A stretch of 64,000 nucleotides of DNA, from contig CAWEJL010000004.1 of the NCBI GenBank assembly GCA_963809385.1, positions 186,001 through 250,000 on the forward strand. The letters run 5' to 3'. Source of the DNA: JAKAIY01 sp963809385 (GTDB taxonomy: Bacteria > Chloroflexota > Ktedonobacteria > Ktedonobacterales > JADMIN01). Positions 1 to 9,864 of this stretch are shown in pieces. The position numbers and the translations under genes are program-made. The notes under the pieces were generated by a model, which had not been told where the DNA came from, made no database searches, and was given only the letters and a program-made list of their open reading frames with translations. How positions within the stretch are numbered: the stretch's first letter is position 1; every line of letters starts with the position of its first letter.

Positions 1-47
1 GAGGCCGCTACGCGCGTTGAACAAGCGCGGCAGCGCCTTGGTGCGGC

Positions 48-77
48 GACGCTCCTCGACGCTCCTCGACGCTCCTC
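48..77. repeat. 10-bp tandem repeat, three units
   Basis: The unit gacgctcctc occurs three times head to tail at 48-57, 58-67 and 68-77. It lies in a gene-poor stretch (1-184) upstream of a transposase remnant, and I see no convincing gene there. It is probably a simple slippage repeat. Confidence 0.75.
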
Positions 78-184
78 TTCGTCGCCTCGCTCTCTGCGAA
101 ACCGTCTGAATAATCGGTGATGCCAAGCTGGCGGTGGTATGCGCTACGCTGGAGTACTGGAGTATGTGAACCACCGCCTGCCCC

Positions 185-354
185 AACGCGCTGACGGACG
201 CAGAGTGACTCCTGATCCAACCACCGCTGCCTGTGTCTGAGTCCCTTCGCGGACGCCCGCGACAACATTCCCTTCGCGTCATTCTCGACACCATCTTCTC
301 TGCGCTACGCACCGGCTGCGCCTGGCGCTTTGCGCCCCGCGAGCGATCGACAGT
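185..354 (+). pseudogene. IS5-family transposase N-terminal remnant
   Basis: The translation reads ALTDAE, stop, LLIQPPLPVSES and then GRPRQHSLRVILDTIFSALR followed by TGCAWRFAPRE. This is the conserved N-terminus of IS5/IS4-type DDE transposases (LTDxEW..., GRPR.HSLR..LDAIFYVLRTGCAWR). The TGA at 206-208 stands where the family has Trp, and similarity ends near 350, so the DDE catalytic core is missing. By chance the frame stays open into the downstream oxidoreductase, which makes a spurious 538-residue fusion possible. Terminal inverted repeats could not be identified. It is a dead relic. Confidence 0.75.
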
Positions 355-538
355 GGCGCCAACGGCGCCGCAAGGGCGCGCGTCATGGCGATTGCGCGCA
401 TATCCTGAACGTGACGGTATGGCGACGCTTCCCCCCATCCACGGCGCAACGGCGGTATACTCCGCGTTGGGCGCTCAGACGGAGGCGCGGTGTGTCGCGC
501 TCGGGCGCCCGGAACTTCGGGTTTGGAGGAATAGTCGC

Positions 539-1849
539 TTGGCGGTATCGAATGGAACGGCGGTCCTTGGCGGCGGCGCGCTCGGCCTGACGCTGGCGTA
601 CCGGCTGGCGCGGGCGGGCGAGCGCGTGACGCTCTACGAGCGCGAGGCTACAGCAGGCGGGCTAGCGGGCGGATTCCAGGTCATGCCGAATGGACAGAGC
701 GGCCCCTGGCTGGAGAAGTTCTACCATCACCTGTTCTATACCGACGCCGACGCGATCGCGCTGATCGGGGAGCTTGGCCTGGGTGACAAGCTCACCTGGA
801 TCGCGCCCAACAGCAGCATCCTGCTCGGCGGCAAGCCCTACCGGCTGGATAGCGACCCGCGCTCGATCCTCTCTCTGGCCCCGCTGCCGTTCTTCGACCG
901 CTTGCGGCTGGGCGCGGGCGGCGCGCTGCTCAAGTTTCTCCCTTCGCCAGAGTCGCTGGCGGGCGCCACAGCGGCGGAGTGGATGCCGCGCTGGATGGGC
1001 CGCCGCTCCTATGAGGTCATCTGGAAGCCGATGCTGGAGGGCAAGTTCGGCGACCGCGCGGGCGACGTGGCGATGCCCTGGATGTGGGCGCGCGCGCACT
1101 ACCGCACGCTCAAGCTGGGCTACGTGCGCGGCGGCTTCCAGCTTGTCTACGAACGGCTGGCGGATGCTGTGCGCGCGGGCGGCGGCGAGACGCGCTTCGG
1201 CGCCGAGGTGTCCGCCATCCAGCGCGACGGCGACGGGCTGATCGTGCGCTCCGCCGCGGGCGACGAGCGCTACGCGCGCGTCATCTCAACGCTACCGACG
1301 CGCATCACCTGCCGCCTGGCGCCCGACCTTCCGGAGGACTACCGCGCGCGCTACGACTGGGGCGAGGCCTACGGCGCGCACTGCCTGATCCTGGCGCTCG
1401 ACCGCCGCCTGCTGCCCAACGACATCTACTGGCTGGCGATTGGCGACGCGGGCTATCCGTTCCTGAACGCCATCGAGCATACGAACTTCATCGGGCCGGA
1501 GGAGTATGGCGGCCAGCGGCTGGTCTACTTCGGCAATTACACGCCAATGAATCATCCCGTGCTGCGAGAGTCGCCGGAGGAGGCGCTGGCCCGCTACCTG
1601 CCCGGTATCCTGCGGCTCAATCCAGCCTTCGACCGTTCCTGGATCACGAACATGTGGGGCTTCGCCGCGCCCTACGCGCAGCCGATCGTGACGCGCGAAT
1701 ACGCCCAGCATATTCCGCCGCACGAGACGCCGATCCCTAACCTGTATGTCGCCAACATGTTCCAGGTCTATCCGCAAGACCGCGGGCAGAACTACAGCAT
1801 CCGCCTGGCGAACCGCCTCGCCCAGCGGCTGCTGGCCTCCCAGCCTTGA
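539..1849 (+). CDS. NAD(P)/FAD-dependent oxidoreductase (amine oxidase/protoporphyrinogen oxidase-like)
   Basis: Predicted flavoprotein of about 436 residues. The N-terminus has a Rossmann dinucleotide-binding signature (VLGGGALGLTLAYRLARAG, residues 9-27), then an acidic strand end (LYERE) and GGLAGG, as in UDP-galactopyranose mutase/protoporphyrinogen oxidase-like FAD enzymes. The C-terminus has YPQDRGQNYSIR, typical of a subgroup often found in polysaccharide or lipid loci. The start is set at TTG 539 because GGAGGA at 525-530 sits about 8 bases upstream; reading further 5' enters the transposase relic. The substrate cannot be inferred. It stands alone, convergent with the ptsI end. Confidence 0.8.
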   Translation: MAVSNGTAVLGGGALGLTLAYRLARAGERVTLYEREATAGGLAGGFQVMPNGQSGPWLEKFYHHLFYTDADAIALIGELGLGDKLTWIAPNSSILLGGKPYRLDSDPRSILSLAPLPFFDRLRLGAGGALLKFLPSPESLAGATAAEWMPRWMGRRSYEVIWKPMLEGKFGDRAGDVAMPWMWARAHYRTLKLGYVRGGFQLVYERLADAVRAGGGETRFGAEVSAIQRDGDGLIVRSAAGDERYARVISTLPTRITCRLAPDLPEDYRARYDWGEAYGAHCLILALDRRLLPNDIYWLAIGDAGYPFLNAIEHTNFIGPEEYGGQRLVYFGNYTPMNHPVLRESPEEALARYLPGILRLNPAFDRSWITNMWGFAAPYAQPIVTREYAQHIPPHETPIPNLYVANMFQVYPQDRGQNYSIRLANRLAQRLLASQP

Positions 1850-1904
1850 AAGACCGGCGCGCGCGACGCGGGGCATAAACGCCCAGGGCCGTTCGAGACG
1901 CTAT

Positions 1905-1925
1905 CCCGTGCGCCGGCCCTTTAGG
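1905..1925. repeat. Copy of interspersed GTGCGCCGGCC element
   Basis: The sequence cccgtgcgccggccctttagg resembles the short elements near 48731, 54665 and 61787. A ggggcataaacgcc block just before it (1869-1884) resembles one of the 54.6-kb cluster blocks. It lies between two convergent genes and overlaps the last codons of ptsI. This copy is degenerate, because its central GGCC...GGCC palindrome is broken. Confidence 0.5.
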
Positions 1926-3732
1926 AGCGCAACCCTCCCAACTCGTCAATCACACGGCGGGCGGCGGCGAGCGTTTCGGCGCGCATGGCGCGGGCGGCGA
2001 TGGCGCGCAGGTCATCCAGCGTGTGGGTGGCCAGCGTTTCCTTGACCGGCGTGATGCGGTCCGGCGCCATGCTCAGCTCGGTGACGCCCAGGCCCACCAG
2101 CAGCGCGGCCAGCGTCGGGTCGCCCGCCATCTCGCCGCAGACGGCGACCGGGATGCCGCGCGCCGCGCCTGCCCGCGCCGTCATGTGGATCGCGCGCAGC
2201 AGGGCGGGCTGCTCGGGGCGGCGCGTCTCGGTCAGCTCCGGGCTGAGACGGTCAACGGCCATGACATATTGCGCCATATCGTTGGAGCCAATGCTGAAGA
2301 AGGCGGCGTGGGCGGCCAGTGACTCAGCGTGCAGCGCGGCGGCGGGCGTCTCGACCATGATCCCCAGCGTCAGCGGGCGGCGGGGCGCGAGCCCGATCGC
2401 CTCCAGCCGGACGAGCGCCAGCGCGAGCGCGTCGCGGGCCGCTTCGATCTCCTCGACGGTCGCGACCATCGGCAGCATTACCCACACATCGGCGCCAGAG
2501 CGCGTGGCGGCCAGCGCAATGCCTTCCAGCTGCGTATCGAGCAGCGGGGCGAAGCGCAGGCTGAGCCGCACGCCGCGCACGCCCAGCGCGGGATTCTCCT
2601 CCTCCGCAAGCTGGCTGGTATAGCTGGCGAGGGCGGGCAGCGGCTTGTCGGCCCCCGCGTCGAGCGTGCGGATAACGATCGGGCCGCGCTCCGCGCCGAA
2701 CGCGGCGATGATCTCCTCGTAGAGCGCGGCCTGCTCCTCCGCGTCGGGGAGTGTGTCGCGCCCGGCGAAGAGGAACTCGGTGCGCAGCAGGCCGATGCCC
2801 CCGGCGCCCACCTCAGCGGCGGCGCGAGCCTCGGCGGCTGAGCCGACGTTGGCCATCACGGCGATGGGGACACCGTCGCGGGTCGCGCCGGGCCGGTCAC
2901 GCCAGGCGAGCGTGCGCAGACGGCGCTCGGCCCCGCGCTGGCGCTCAGTCTCCGCCGCGCCGCTGATCGCCGCGAGCTGCTCAGGCGTCGGGCGCACGAT
3001 CACCTGGCCCGTCGCGCCATCCAGGGCCAGCGGGTCGCCGTCGCGCACGGACTCCAGCAGGCGCGGGCCAAGGCCGGTGACGGCAGGGATGCCAAGCGCG
3101 CGGGCCAGAATCGCCGCGTGCGCGGTAGGGCCGCCGCGCGCCAGCGCGATGCCTAGCAGACGCTCCGGCGGCGCCTGGGCGGTGTCGGATGGCGCCAGGT
3201 CACTGGCGACGACGATGGCGGGCGCGACCAGCGCGGCCAGCGCCTCCGCCAGTGTGACGCCATGAGCATGGGGCGTGAGCAGGCGCAGCGCGCGGCGGGC
3301 GGCATCGCGCACGTCGGCGGCGCGCGCCTGCCAGAGCGGGTCGGGCAGCGCGGCCAGTATCTCCGCCTGCTCCTCCGCCGCCTGAGTGAGCGCGGCGGCG
3401 GCGCCCAGCCCGTCGGTCGCGATCAGCGCCTCGGCGCGCTCGATGATCGCCGGGTCCTCCAGCATCAGCGCCTGCGCCTCGAAGATGCCCGCCTCGTCCG
3501 CCGCTCCGCGCGCCGAAACCGACGCCGCCAGCGCGCGGCTCTGCTCCGCCGCCGCCGCCAGCGCCTCGCGCAGCGCGCGCCGCTCCTGTTCAGGTTCGCC
3601 CACCGGAGCGGCGGGCGGGACGGCGGCAGGCGCGCTGGGCTGATAGACCAGCGCGGGGCCAGCGACGGCTCCCGGCGCGGCGGCGACACCCGTCAGTGAT
3701 ACCTGGTCAAGCGCGGGCTGCGGGCTGGTCAT
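1921..3732 (-). CDS. ptsI: Phosphoenolpyruvate-protein phosphotransferase (PTS enzyme I)
   Basis: Enzyme I transfers phosphate from PEP to HPr at the start of a PTS cascade. The 603 residues show the phospho-His domain signature GGPTAHAAILARALGIPAVT, the PEP-binding barrel with GIGLLRTEFLF, and the C-terminal SIGSNDMAQYVMAVDR and AVCGEMAGDP, where the catalytic Cys lies. The length fits a free-standing EI (about 570 residues) with a short N-terminal extension. Start ATG 3732 has GGGGAGG seven bases upstream. It is the last gene of the dha/glp cluster, 30 bases after dhaM, so it probably feeds phosphate to DhaM through an HPr encoded outside this window. Confidence 0.95.
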   Translation of the reverse strand: MTSPQPALDQVSLTGVAAAPGAVAGPALVYQPSAPAAVPPAAPVGEPEQERRALREALAAAAEQSRALAASVSARGAADEAGIFEAQALMLEDPAIIERAEALIATDGLGAAAALTQAAEEQAEILAALPDPLWQARAADVRDAARRALRLLTPHAHGVTLAEALAALVAPAIVVASDLAPSDTAQAPPERLLGIALARGGPTAHAAILARALGIPAVTGLGPRLLESVRDGDPLALDGATGQVIVRPTPEQLAAISGAAETERQRGAERRLRTLAWRDRPGATRDGVPIAVMANVGSAAEARAAAEVGAGGIGLLRTEFLFAGRDTLPDAEEQAALYEEIIAAFGAERGPIVIRTLDAGADKPLPALASYTSQLAEEENPALGVRGVRLSLRFAPLLDTQLEGIALAATRSGADVWVMLPMVATVEEIEAARDALALALVRLEAIGLAPRRPLTLGIMVETPAAALHAESLAAHAAFFSIGSNDMAQYVMAVDRLSPELTETRRPEQPALLRAIHMTARAGAARGIPVAVCGEMAGDPTLAALLVGLGVTELSMAPDRITPVKETLATHTLDDLRAIAARAMRAETLAAARRVIDELGGLRS

Positions 3733-3762
3733 AACGGCGCCTCCCCTTGTTGCGGCGGCGTT

Positions 3763-4170
3763 TCAACTGGCGGTGACGCCCTTATCCATGCTCATCGCTT
3801 CGGACGCCGCCGCCGCGACGCGCTCCAGGTCGGCGCCGATGGAGGACTCTACCGCCGCGATCACCGCGCCCTCCACCAGCGGCGCGCCGCTCAGCCGGAC
3901 ATGGGCGCGGCGCTCCTCAGGCAAGTCTTCGATGGCCATCGCGGCGGTTAGCGCGGCGCCGCCCAGGTCCACCAGAATTAGCACGCCGTCGGGCGAGGCG
4001 GCGGCGTCCAGCGCCTGGCGCACACGGGCGAAGGACTCGCCCAGCCCGCCATCATCCGCACCGCCCGCCGGGATGATCTTCACCGCGCCGTGCGTCATCT
4101 CGCCCGCCAGCTCGGCGACGCCTTCGGCGAGGCGCTGGCTGTGCGAGACGATCACTAATCCAACCGTCAT
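3763..4170 (-). CDS. dhaM: PTS-dependent dihydroxyacetone kinase phosphotransferase subunit DhaM (EIIA domain only)
   Basis: The 135 residues form one EIIA-Man-type domain. The N-terminal VGLVIVSHSQRLAEG carries the phosphorylatable His of DhaM proteins (His10), and VLILVDLGGAALTAAMAI is a conserved core. DhaM phosphorylates DhaL-bound ADP during PEP-dependent dihydroxyacetone phosphorylation. E. coli DhaM is fused to HPr and a partial EI; here those parts are absent and a separate EI gene follows directly. The start overlaps the dhaL stop as ATGA (4167-4170), which indicates translational coupling. Confidence 0.93.
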   Translation of the reverse strand: MTVGLVIVSHSQRLAEGVAELAGEMTHGAVKIIPAGGADDGGLGESFARVRQALDAAASPDGVLILVDLGGAALTAAMAIEDLPEERRAHVRLSGAPLVEGAVIAAVESSIGADLERVAAAASEAMSMDKGVTAS

Positions 4171-4817
4171 CCTGCCTGCTCCCCGCCGCTGGTCATCGTG
4201 CGCAGCAGCAGCGCCGTCGAGGTGGCGCCGGGGTCCTGGTGGCCAATGCTGCGCTCGCCGAGGTAGCTGGCGCGGCCCTTGGTGGCCAGCATCGGGATCG
4301 TAGCGCGCATGCCCTCCTCGGCGGCGTCAGCGGCGGCCCGCAGCGCGCCGGTGATGTCCGCGCCGCCCGCGACGCTGGCTTTGTACGCCTCGATGGCCGG
4401 CTCCAGCGCGTCAATCATCGTCTTCTCGCCGCGCGTGGCGTGCCCGCGCGCCTTGATGCCCTCCAGCGCGGCGGCGAGCGCGGCGGCGATGTCGCTGGCC
4501 TCCAGGGTCTCTTTCCCGGCCAGCGCCGCGCCCGCGCGTAAGAAGGCCGTGCCGTAGAGCGGCCCGGCGGCGCCGCCGACCGTCGAGACGAGCGTCGCGC
4601 CCACCGTCTTGAACAGCGCGCCGGGGTCGGCGGGCGCGGCGGGATTCGCGTCGTGTAATTTGGTCATTACCGCCGTAAAGCCGCGGTCCATGTTGGTTCC
4701 ATGGTCCGCGTCTCCAATCGCGGCGTCGAGCTCGGTCAGATATTCACGGTTCGCCCGCAGCGCGTCAGCGGCGCGCTGGAGCCAGGCCAGCGCGCTCGCG
4801 CCATCCACGGCCATCAT
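4167..4817 (-). CDS. dhaL: Dihydroxyacetone kinase subunit DhaL (ADP-binding)
   Basis: DhaL holds ADP/ATP as a cofactor and passes phosphate to dihydroxyacetone bound on DhaK. The 216-residue product has the family signature LTELDAAIGDADHGTNMDRG, whose Asp residues coordinate the two magnesium ions, and later GGAAGPLYGTAFLRAG. I chose the start at ATG 4817 (ATG 4814 is in frame next to it) because GCGGAGG lies just upstream; the longer open frame has no ribosome site. It overlaps dhaM by four bases. Length and motifs are normal. Confidence 0.93.
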   Translation of the reverse strand: MMAVDGASALAWLQRAADALRANREYLTELDAAIGDADHGTNMDRGFTAVMTKLHDANPAAPADPGALFKTVGATLVSTVGGAAGPLYGTAFLRAGAALAGKETLEASDIAAALAAALEGIKARGHATRGEKTMIDALEPAIEAYKASVAGGADITGALRAAADAAEEGMRATIPMLATKGRASYLGERSIGHQDPGATSTALLLRTMTSGGEQAG

Positions 4818-4856
4818 TGCCACCTCCGCAAACGGTCTATCGCCGGCGGGTAAACC

Positions 4857-4934
4857 CGCGCCTACGGGCATTCCGCCACAAAGCCACGCCTGCGCGGGGC
4901 TGGGACGCGGCGGCGCAAGCCGCCCGTAGGCGCG
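4857..4934. repeat. 13-bp inverted repeat between glpD and dhaL
   Basis: CGCGCCTACGGGC at 4857-4869 pairs perfectly with GCCCGTAGGCGCG at 4922-4934, with a GC-rich 52-base loop. It fills the glpD-dhaL gap. It could be a processing or partial termination site, or a mobile palindromic element; no T-run follows. Confidence 0.5.
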
Positions 4935-4964
4935 CCTTCAGGCGCCAGCCACCGCGCGCCTGCC

Positions 4965-6653
4965 TTAGCCAATGGCGGGCGCCAGCCCCTCCTCCGCCAG
5001 GCTGCCGCGCACGGCGGCGATGTAGCTGTCAGCCTCGGCCTGCGCCTGTTCGGGCGTCCAGCCTAGCTCGCCAGCCATCAGCCGCGCGATCTCCGCCGCC
5101 ACGCCCGCGCCGCGGTCGCGATCCTCCAGCTCGATGCGCACACGCCGGGCGAGCGCGTCATCCAGCCGCATCGCCATCTCCGCGCGGCAAGCGTAGACGA
5201 TCTCGGCGCGGATGAACGGCAGGTCAGGGATCACGCGCTGGCCGAGGGAGTGATCAGCCTCGATCAGGTCGAGCATATCGAGCGCGTTGCGTCCGTAGTT
5301 CCATTCCAGCGAGCGCTCCACGTCTGGCGGGACGCCCAGCGCGGCGCAGCGGCGGGCCAGCTCGCGCTGCGCGCGCTTCCAGTCAATCGCGCCAGAGAGC
5401 TGGAGCTTCATCGTTGGGTGAGCGACGGGCATGCCGTCGCGCTTGGCCAGCACGTCCACGGTATCTTGCGCCATGCGGCGGTAGGTCGTCAGCTTGCCGC
5501 CGATGATTGTCACCATGCCGTTGTCCTCCTCCAGCACAACATGTGTGCGCGAGAGGTTGGCCGAGGGCTTGGCGCGCGAGCGCACCAGCGGCCGGTATCC
5601 GGCATAGACGCTGATAAGATCGTCATGCGTCAGGGTGACGTTGAGATAGCGGTTGACGTGGCGTAGTAGATAGTCAATGTCTTCGATCGAGGCTTCGGGG
5701 TGGTCGAGGTCGCCGGAGCCGGTGTCGGTTGTGCCGATCACCGCGCGGTCGCCCCAGGGCAACACGAACAGGATGCGCCCGTCATCCGTTTCAGGCAAGA
5801 CGATGCCGGTATCCGAGACGCCGACGCGGTCGCTGTCCACCACCAGGTGAATGCCCTTGCTTGGCGCGACGGACGCCTTCGATTCATCGCCTGACAGGGA
5901 GGCCACGCGCTCGGCGAAGACCCCGGCGGCGTTGACGATGTGGCGCGCCCGGATGGTGAACTCACGCCCGGTGAGCGCGTCACGCACACGGGCGCGGGCG
6001 AGCTTGCCGTCGCGCTTCTCAAAGCCCACCACCTCGGCGTAGTTGGCGAGCGCCGCGCCATGCTGCGCGGTGGTGCGAAGGATGGAGACGACCAGGCGCG
6101 TATCGTTGGTCTGGGCGTCCCAGTAGACGAAGGTCTCCTTGAGTCCCTCGGTCCGCAGCAGCGGGGCGAGCGCCTGCGCCTGCTCCAGACTGACGCGCTG
6201 GTGGCGGTCAATGCCGCGCCGCCCGGCCAGCAGGTCGTACATCCACAAGCCCGCGCCGAGCATCAGGCCCAGCCCAATGCCGCGTGGTGGGACAATCGGA
6301 ATGCCGAGCGGCTTGCGCGAGGTATCGTAGAGCGGTAGGACGAAGGCCAGTGGGCGCACGAGGTAAGGCGCGTTCTGGATGAGGATACCGCGCTCGACCA
6401 GCGCCTCATGTACCAGGGCAAAGTCGAACTGGGGCAGGTAGCGGATACCGCCATGCACCAGCTTGGTCGACTTGCTGCTGGTGCCACTGGCGAAGTCGCC
6501 CTTTTCCACCAGCGCGACGCTGTAGCCGCGCGCGGCGGCGTCGAGCGCGACGCCTAGCCCGGTAACGCCGCCGCCAATGACGAGCGTATCGAAGGGCTCG
6601 CTGGCCATGCGGTCGAGGTTGCGCGACCGCGCCTCAGCGTTCAACAGCTGCAT
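4965..6653 (-). CDS. glpD: Glycerol-3-phosphate dehydrogenase (FAD-dependent, aerobic type)
   Basis: Oxidises sn-glycerol 3-phosphate to dihydroxyacetone phosphate at the membrane and passes electrons to quinone. The 562 residues begin with the FAD site TLVIGGGVTGLGVALDAAAR, then FASGTSSKSTKLVHGGIRYL, the GlpD signature. VIGTTDTGSGD and GGKLTTYRRMAQD follow, and the C-terminal DAO_C helical domain carries ARRVRIELEDRDRG. The length is normal. Start ATG 6653 is preceded by GGAGAGGTGATGT. It lies downstream of glpF/glpK in the same direction, separated by hairpins that may tune its expression. Confidence 0.95.
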   Translation of the reverse strand: MQLLNAEARSRNLDRMASEPFDTLVIGGGVTGLGVALDAAARGYSVALVEKGDFASGTSSKSTKLVHGGIRYLPQFDFALVHEALVERGILIQNAPYLVRPLAFVLPLYDTSRKPLGIPIVPPRGIGLGLMLGAGLWMYDLLAGRRGIDRHQRVSLEQAQALAPLLRTEGLKETFVYWDAQTNDTRLVVSILRTTAQHGAALANYAEVVGFEKRDGKLARARVRDALTGREFTIRARHIVNAAGVFAERVASLSGDESKASVAPSKGIHLVVDSDRVGVSDTGIVLPETDDGRILFVLPWGDRAVIGTTDTGSGDLDHPEASIEDIDYLLRHVNRYLNVTLTHDDLISVYAGYRPLVRSRAKPSANLSRTHVVLEEDNGMVTIIGGKLTTYRRMAQDTVDVLAKRDGMPVAHPTMKLQLSGAIDWKRAQRELARRCAALGVPPDVERSLEWNYGRNALDMLDLIEADHSLGQRVIPDLPFIRAEIVYACRAEMAMRLDDALARRVRIELEDRDRGAGVAAEIARLMAGELGWTPEQAQAEADSYIAAVRGSLAEEGLAPAIG

Positions 6654-6802
6654 ACATCACCTCTCCTGCGCTTCCTTCCACGCCAACCGGACGCCACGCC
6701 GCACGCGATCCCCGCATCCATAGGCGCCGCCGCTCGCGCTCTGCCGCGGGAACAGCGTGATCACAAGGACTCACCTGGAATCATAGCGCGCAAGCGACAC
6801 AC

Positions 6803-6870
6803 GTGCGACTGGCGGACGCGAGGCGGCGCCAGTCGCACGGCTGGAGAGCCGCCACAGACTGGGCGGCTCC
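6803..6870 (-). terminator. Two hairpins in the glpF-glpD gap
   Basis: GTGCGACTGGCG (6803-6814) pairs with CGCCAGTCGCAC (6827-6838), and GGAGAGCCGCC (6843-6853) pairs with GGGCGGCTCC (6861-6870). Neither is followed by a strong T-run, so attenuation or mRNA processing below glpF is as likely as full termination. Confidence 0.45.
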
Positions 6871-6884
6871 CACGCGAGACTGAT

Positions 6885-7814
6885 CTAGGCTTCAGACGGG
6901 CGCGGCGGCAGTTCGCTACGCTCGTCGCGTACGGCCTCGCCTTTCGGGGCCGCGCCAGGAATTTTCTCAAATCTCGCTTGCAGGATCGGATGCAGCGAGT
7001 ACTGGAAGACCAGCGCGGCGATCGCGCCGCCAATCAGCGGCCCGACTATCGGGACCCAGAAGTAGTTGCTGTATCCGACTCCATTCCCTGGGAACGCCAC
7101 CTGCCCCCAACCCGCCATCCAGGCGAAGAGGCGCGGGCCGAAGTCACGCGCGGGGTTAATGGCGTATCCCGCGTTCGTGCCAAACGACATGCCAATCCCC
7201 ACCACCAGCAATCCGATGATCAGCGGGGCGATGTTGGCCAGCGGCGGCGAGCTGCGCGCATCGGTGATCGCCATGATGAGGTAGACGAGCAGGAACGTGC
7301 CCAGCACCTGATCGAAGAAGGCGTTCCAGGTCGGCACCACCACGCCGCCTAACGTCGTGTGCGGGCTGGTGAAGAAGACACCCGCTTCCCCCGCGCTGGC
7401 GAGCGAGCCGCGCACAATGCCAAGCTTGCTCTCCAGTGACGTAAAACCGGTTTGGTACTCAATGAACAGCAGCAGCGCCGCGAACCATGCGCCCAACACC
7501 TGGAACAGGATGAACCAGCCGACTTTGTTCCACGGGAAGGCGCCGCGCACCGCGAGTCCGACGGTAACGGCGGGGTTCAGGTGTGCGCCGGAGATCGTGC
7601 CGGCGACATAGACGCCAAGCATGACGGCGAAACCCCACCCAAAGTTGATGAGCAGCCAGGACGATGTGGCGCCCGTTTCACTGCCACTGAAGCCCAGGAA
7701 TAGCAACACGACGGCTACCACGCCGTCACCAAAGAGAATCAGTACCATCGTACCCAGGAACTCGGCGAGCAGCTCGCCACCGAGTCCGCGACGACTTGTC
7801 AGTTCTGAGGCCAT
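6885..7814 (-). CDS. glpF: Glycerol uptake facilitator / aquaporin (MIP family)
   Basis: Channel for glycerol diffusion across the cytoplasmic membrane. Six hydrophobic helices flank the two half-helix motifs NPAVTVG (first NPA box) and NPARDFGPR (second NPA box, with the Arg of the selectivity filter and the Asp characteristic of glycerol-permeable members). The 309-residue product starts at ATG 7814, with AGGAGGGTGG upstream; a longer frame to 7937 has no ribosome site. Between glpK and glpD, so transport and metabolism are linked. Confidence 0.93.
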   Translation of the reverse strand: MASELTSRRGLGGELLAEFLGTMVLILFGDGVVAVVLLFLGFSGSETGATSSWLLINFGWGFAVMLGVYVAGTISGAHLNPAVTVGLAVRGAFPWNKVGWFILFQVLGAWFAALLLFIEYQTGFTSLESKLGIVRGSLASAGEAGVFFTSPHTTLGGVVVPTWNAFFDQVLGTFLLVYLIMAITDARSSPPLANIAPLIIGLLVVGIGMSFGTNAGYAINPARDFGPRLFAWMAGWGQVAFPGNGVGYSNYFWVPIVGPLIGGAIAALVFQYSLHPILQARFEKIPGAAPKGEAVRDERSELPPRPSEA

Positions 7815-8237
7815 GCGTCTCCACCCTCCTAAGAGCAGGATGCCGGAGCATACACGCCGCCCCGCCTGGGCCGGACGGCTCGCGCCACCGCGCCCATACA
7901 GGACTCCGTACAGAATGGATAAGGAGCGGGAGGCCATCCACCATCACATGACGTTGGGGCCGTGGGGCCGCTCCTGAACGATATCTGGCTGAGGCGCCGC
8001 GCGACAGGCTGGCGGGACGCGCCGGGATGCGTCATTCGCCAGCGACTCAATCACCGCCGGGCCGCCCATCCTCTCTGGCGGGCCGGGCGCGTGTCACGTG
8101 TCAGCGCCATACTCACGCGCAAGGCGTCTCCCTTCTGTCCCTTCTGGCCGTTCCGTCGCGTCCAGTCGCGCGGCGAGCGTGTGGAGCGGTGGCCGCACAT
8201 CATTCACGGGTGCGCGGCCACCGGGCCGTTGGCCGCG
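7815..8237. other. glpK-glpF intergenic region
   Basis: This 423-base gap holds the glpF ribosome-binding site (about 7821-7830) and the glpK-distal hairpin near 8187-8223. No conserved open frame was seen on either strand, and no clear promoter was recognised. Confidence 0.5.
8187..8223 (-). terminator. Hairpin downstream of glpK
   Basis: CGGTGGCCGC pairs with GCGGCCACCG around a 17-base loop, 15 bases past the glpK stop on the minus strand. There is no T-run, so termination strength is uncertain. Confidence 0.5.
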
Positions 8238-9746
<1,509 letters not shown>

Positions 9747-9864
9747 GCGATCAACCTCCTGTGGTTGCGTGGCGCGCGTGCGCCGGATCGCGCGCCGCTT
9801 ACGTCGCGGGCGCGTCCTACATAACACCGGGTCCTACAGATCAGCCAGGTCAGCGCGCTCAGGC

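Noticed and set aside
233..1849. One 538-residue protein joining transposase-like and oxidoreductase sequence
   Set aside because: The transposase part has an internal stop at 206 and ends near 350; a TTG with GGAGGA at 525-530 gives a normal-length oxidoreductase. The continuous frame is accidental.
2023..3699. Long plus-strand frames opposite ptsI
   Set aside because: They are GC-rich antisense shadows with Arg/Ala-rich composition and no ribosome sites.
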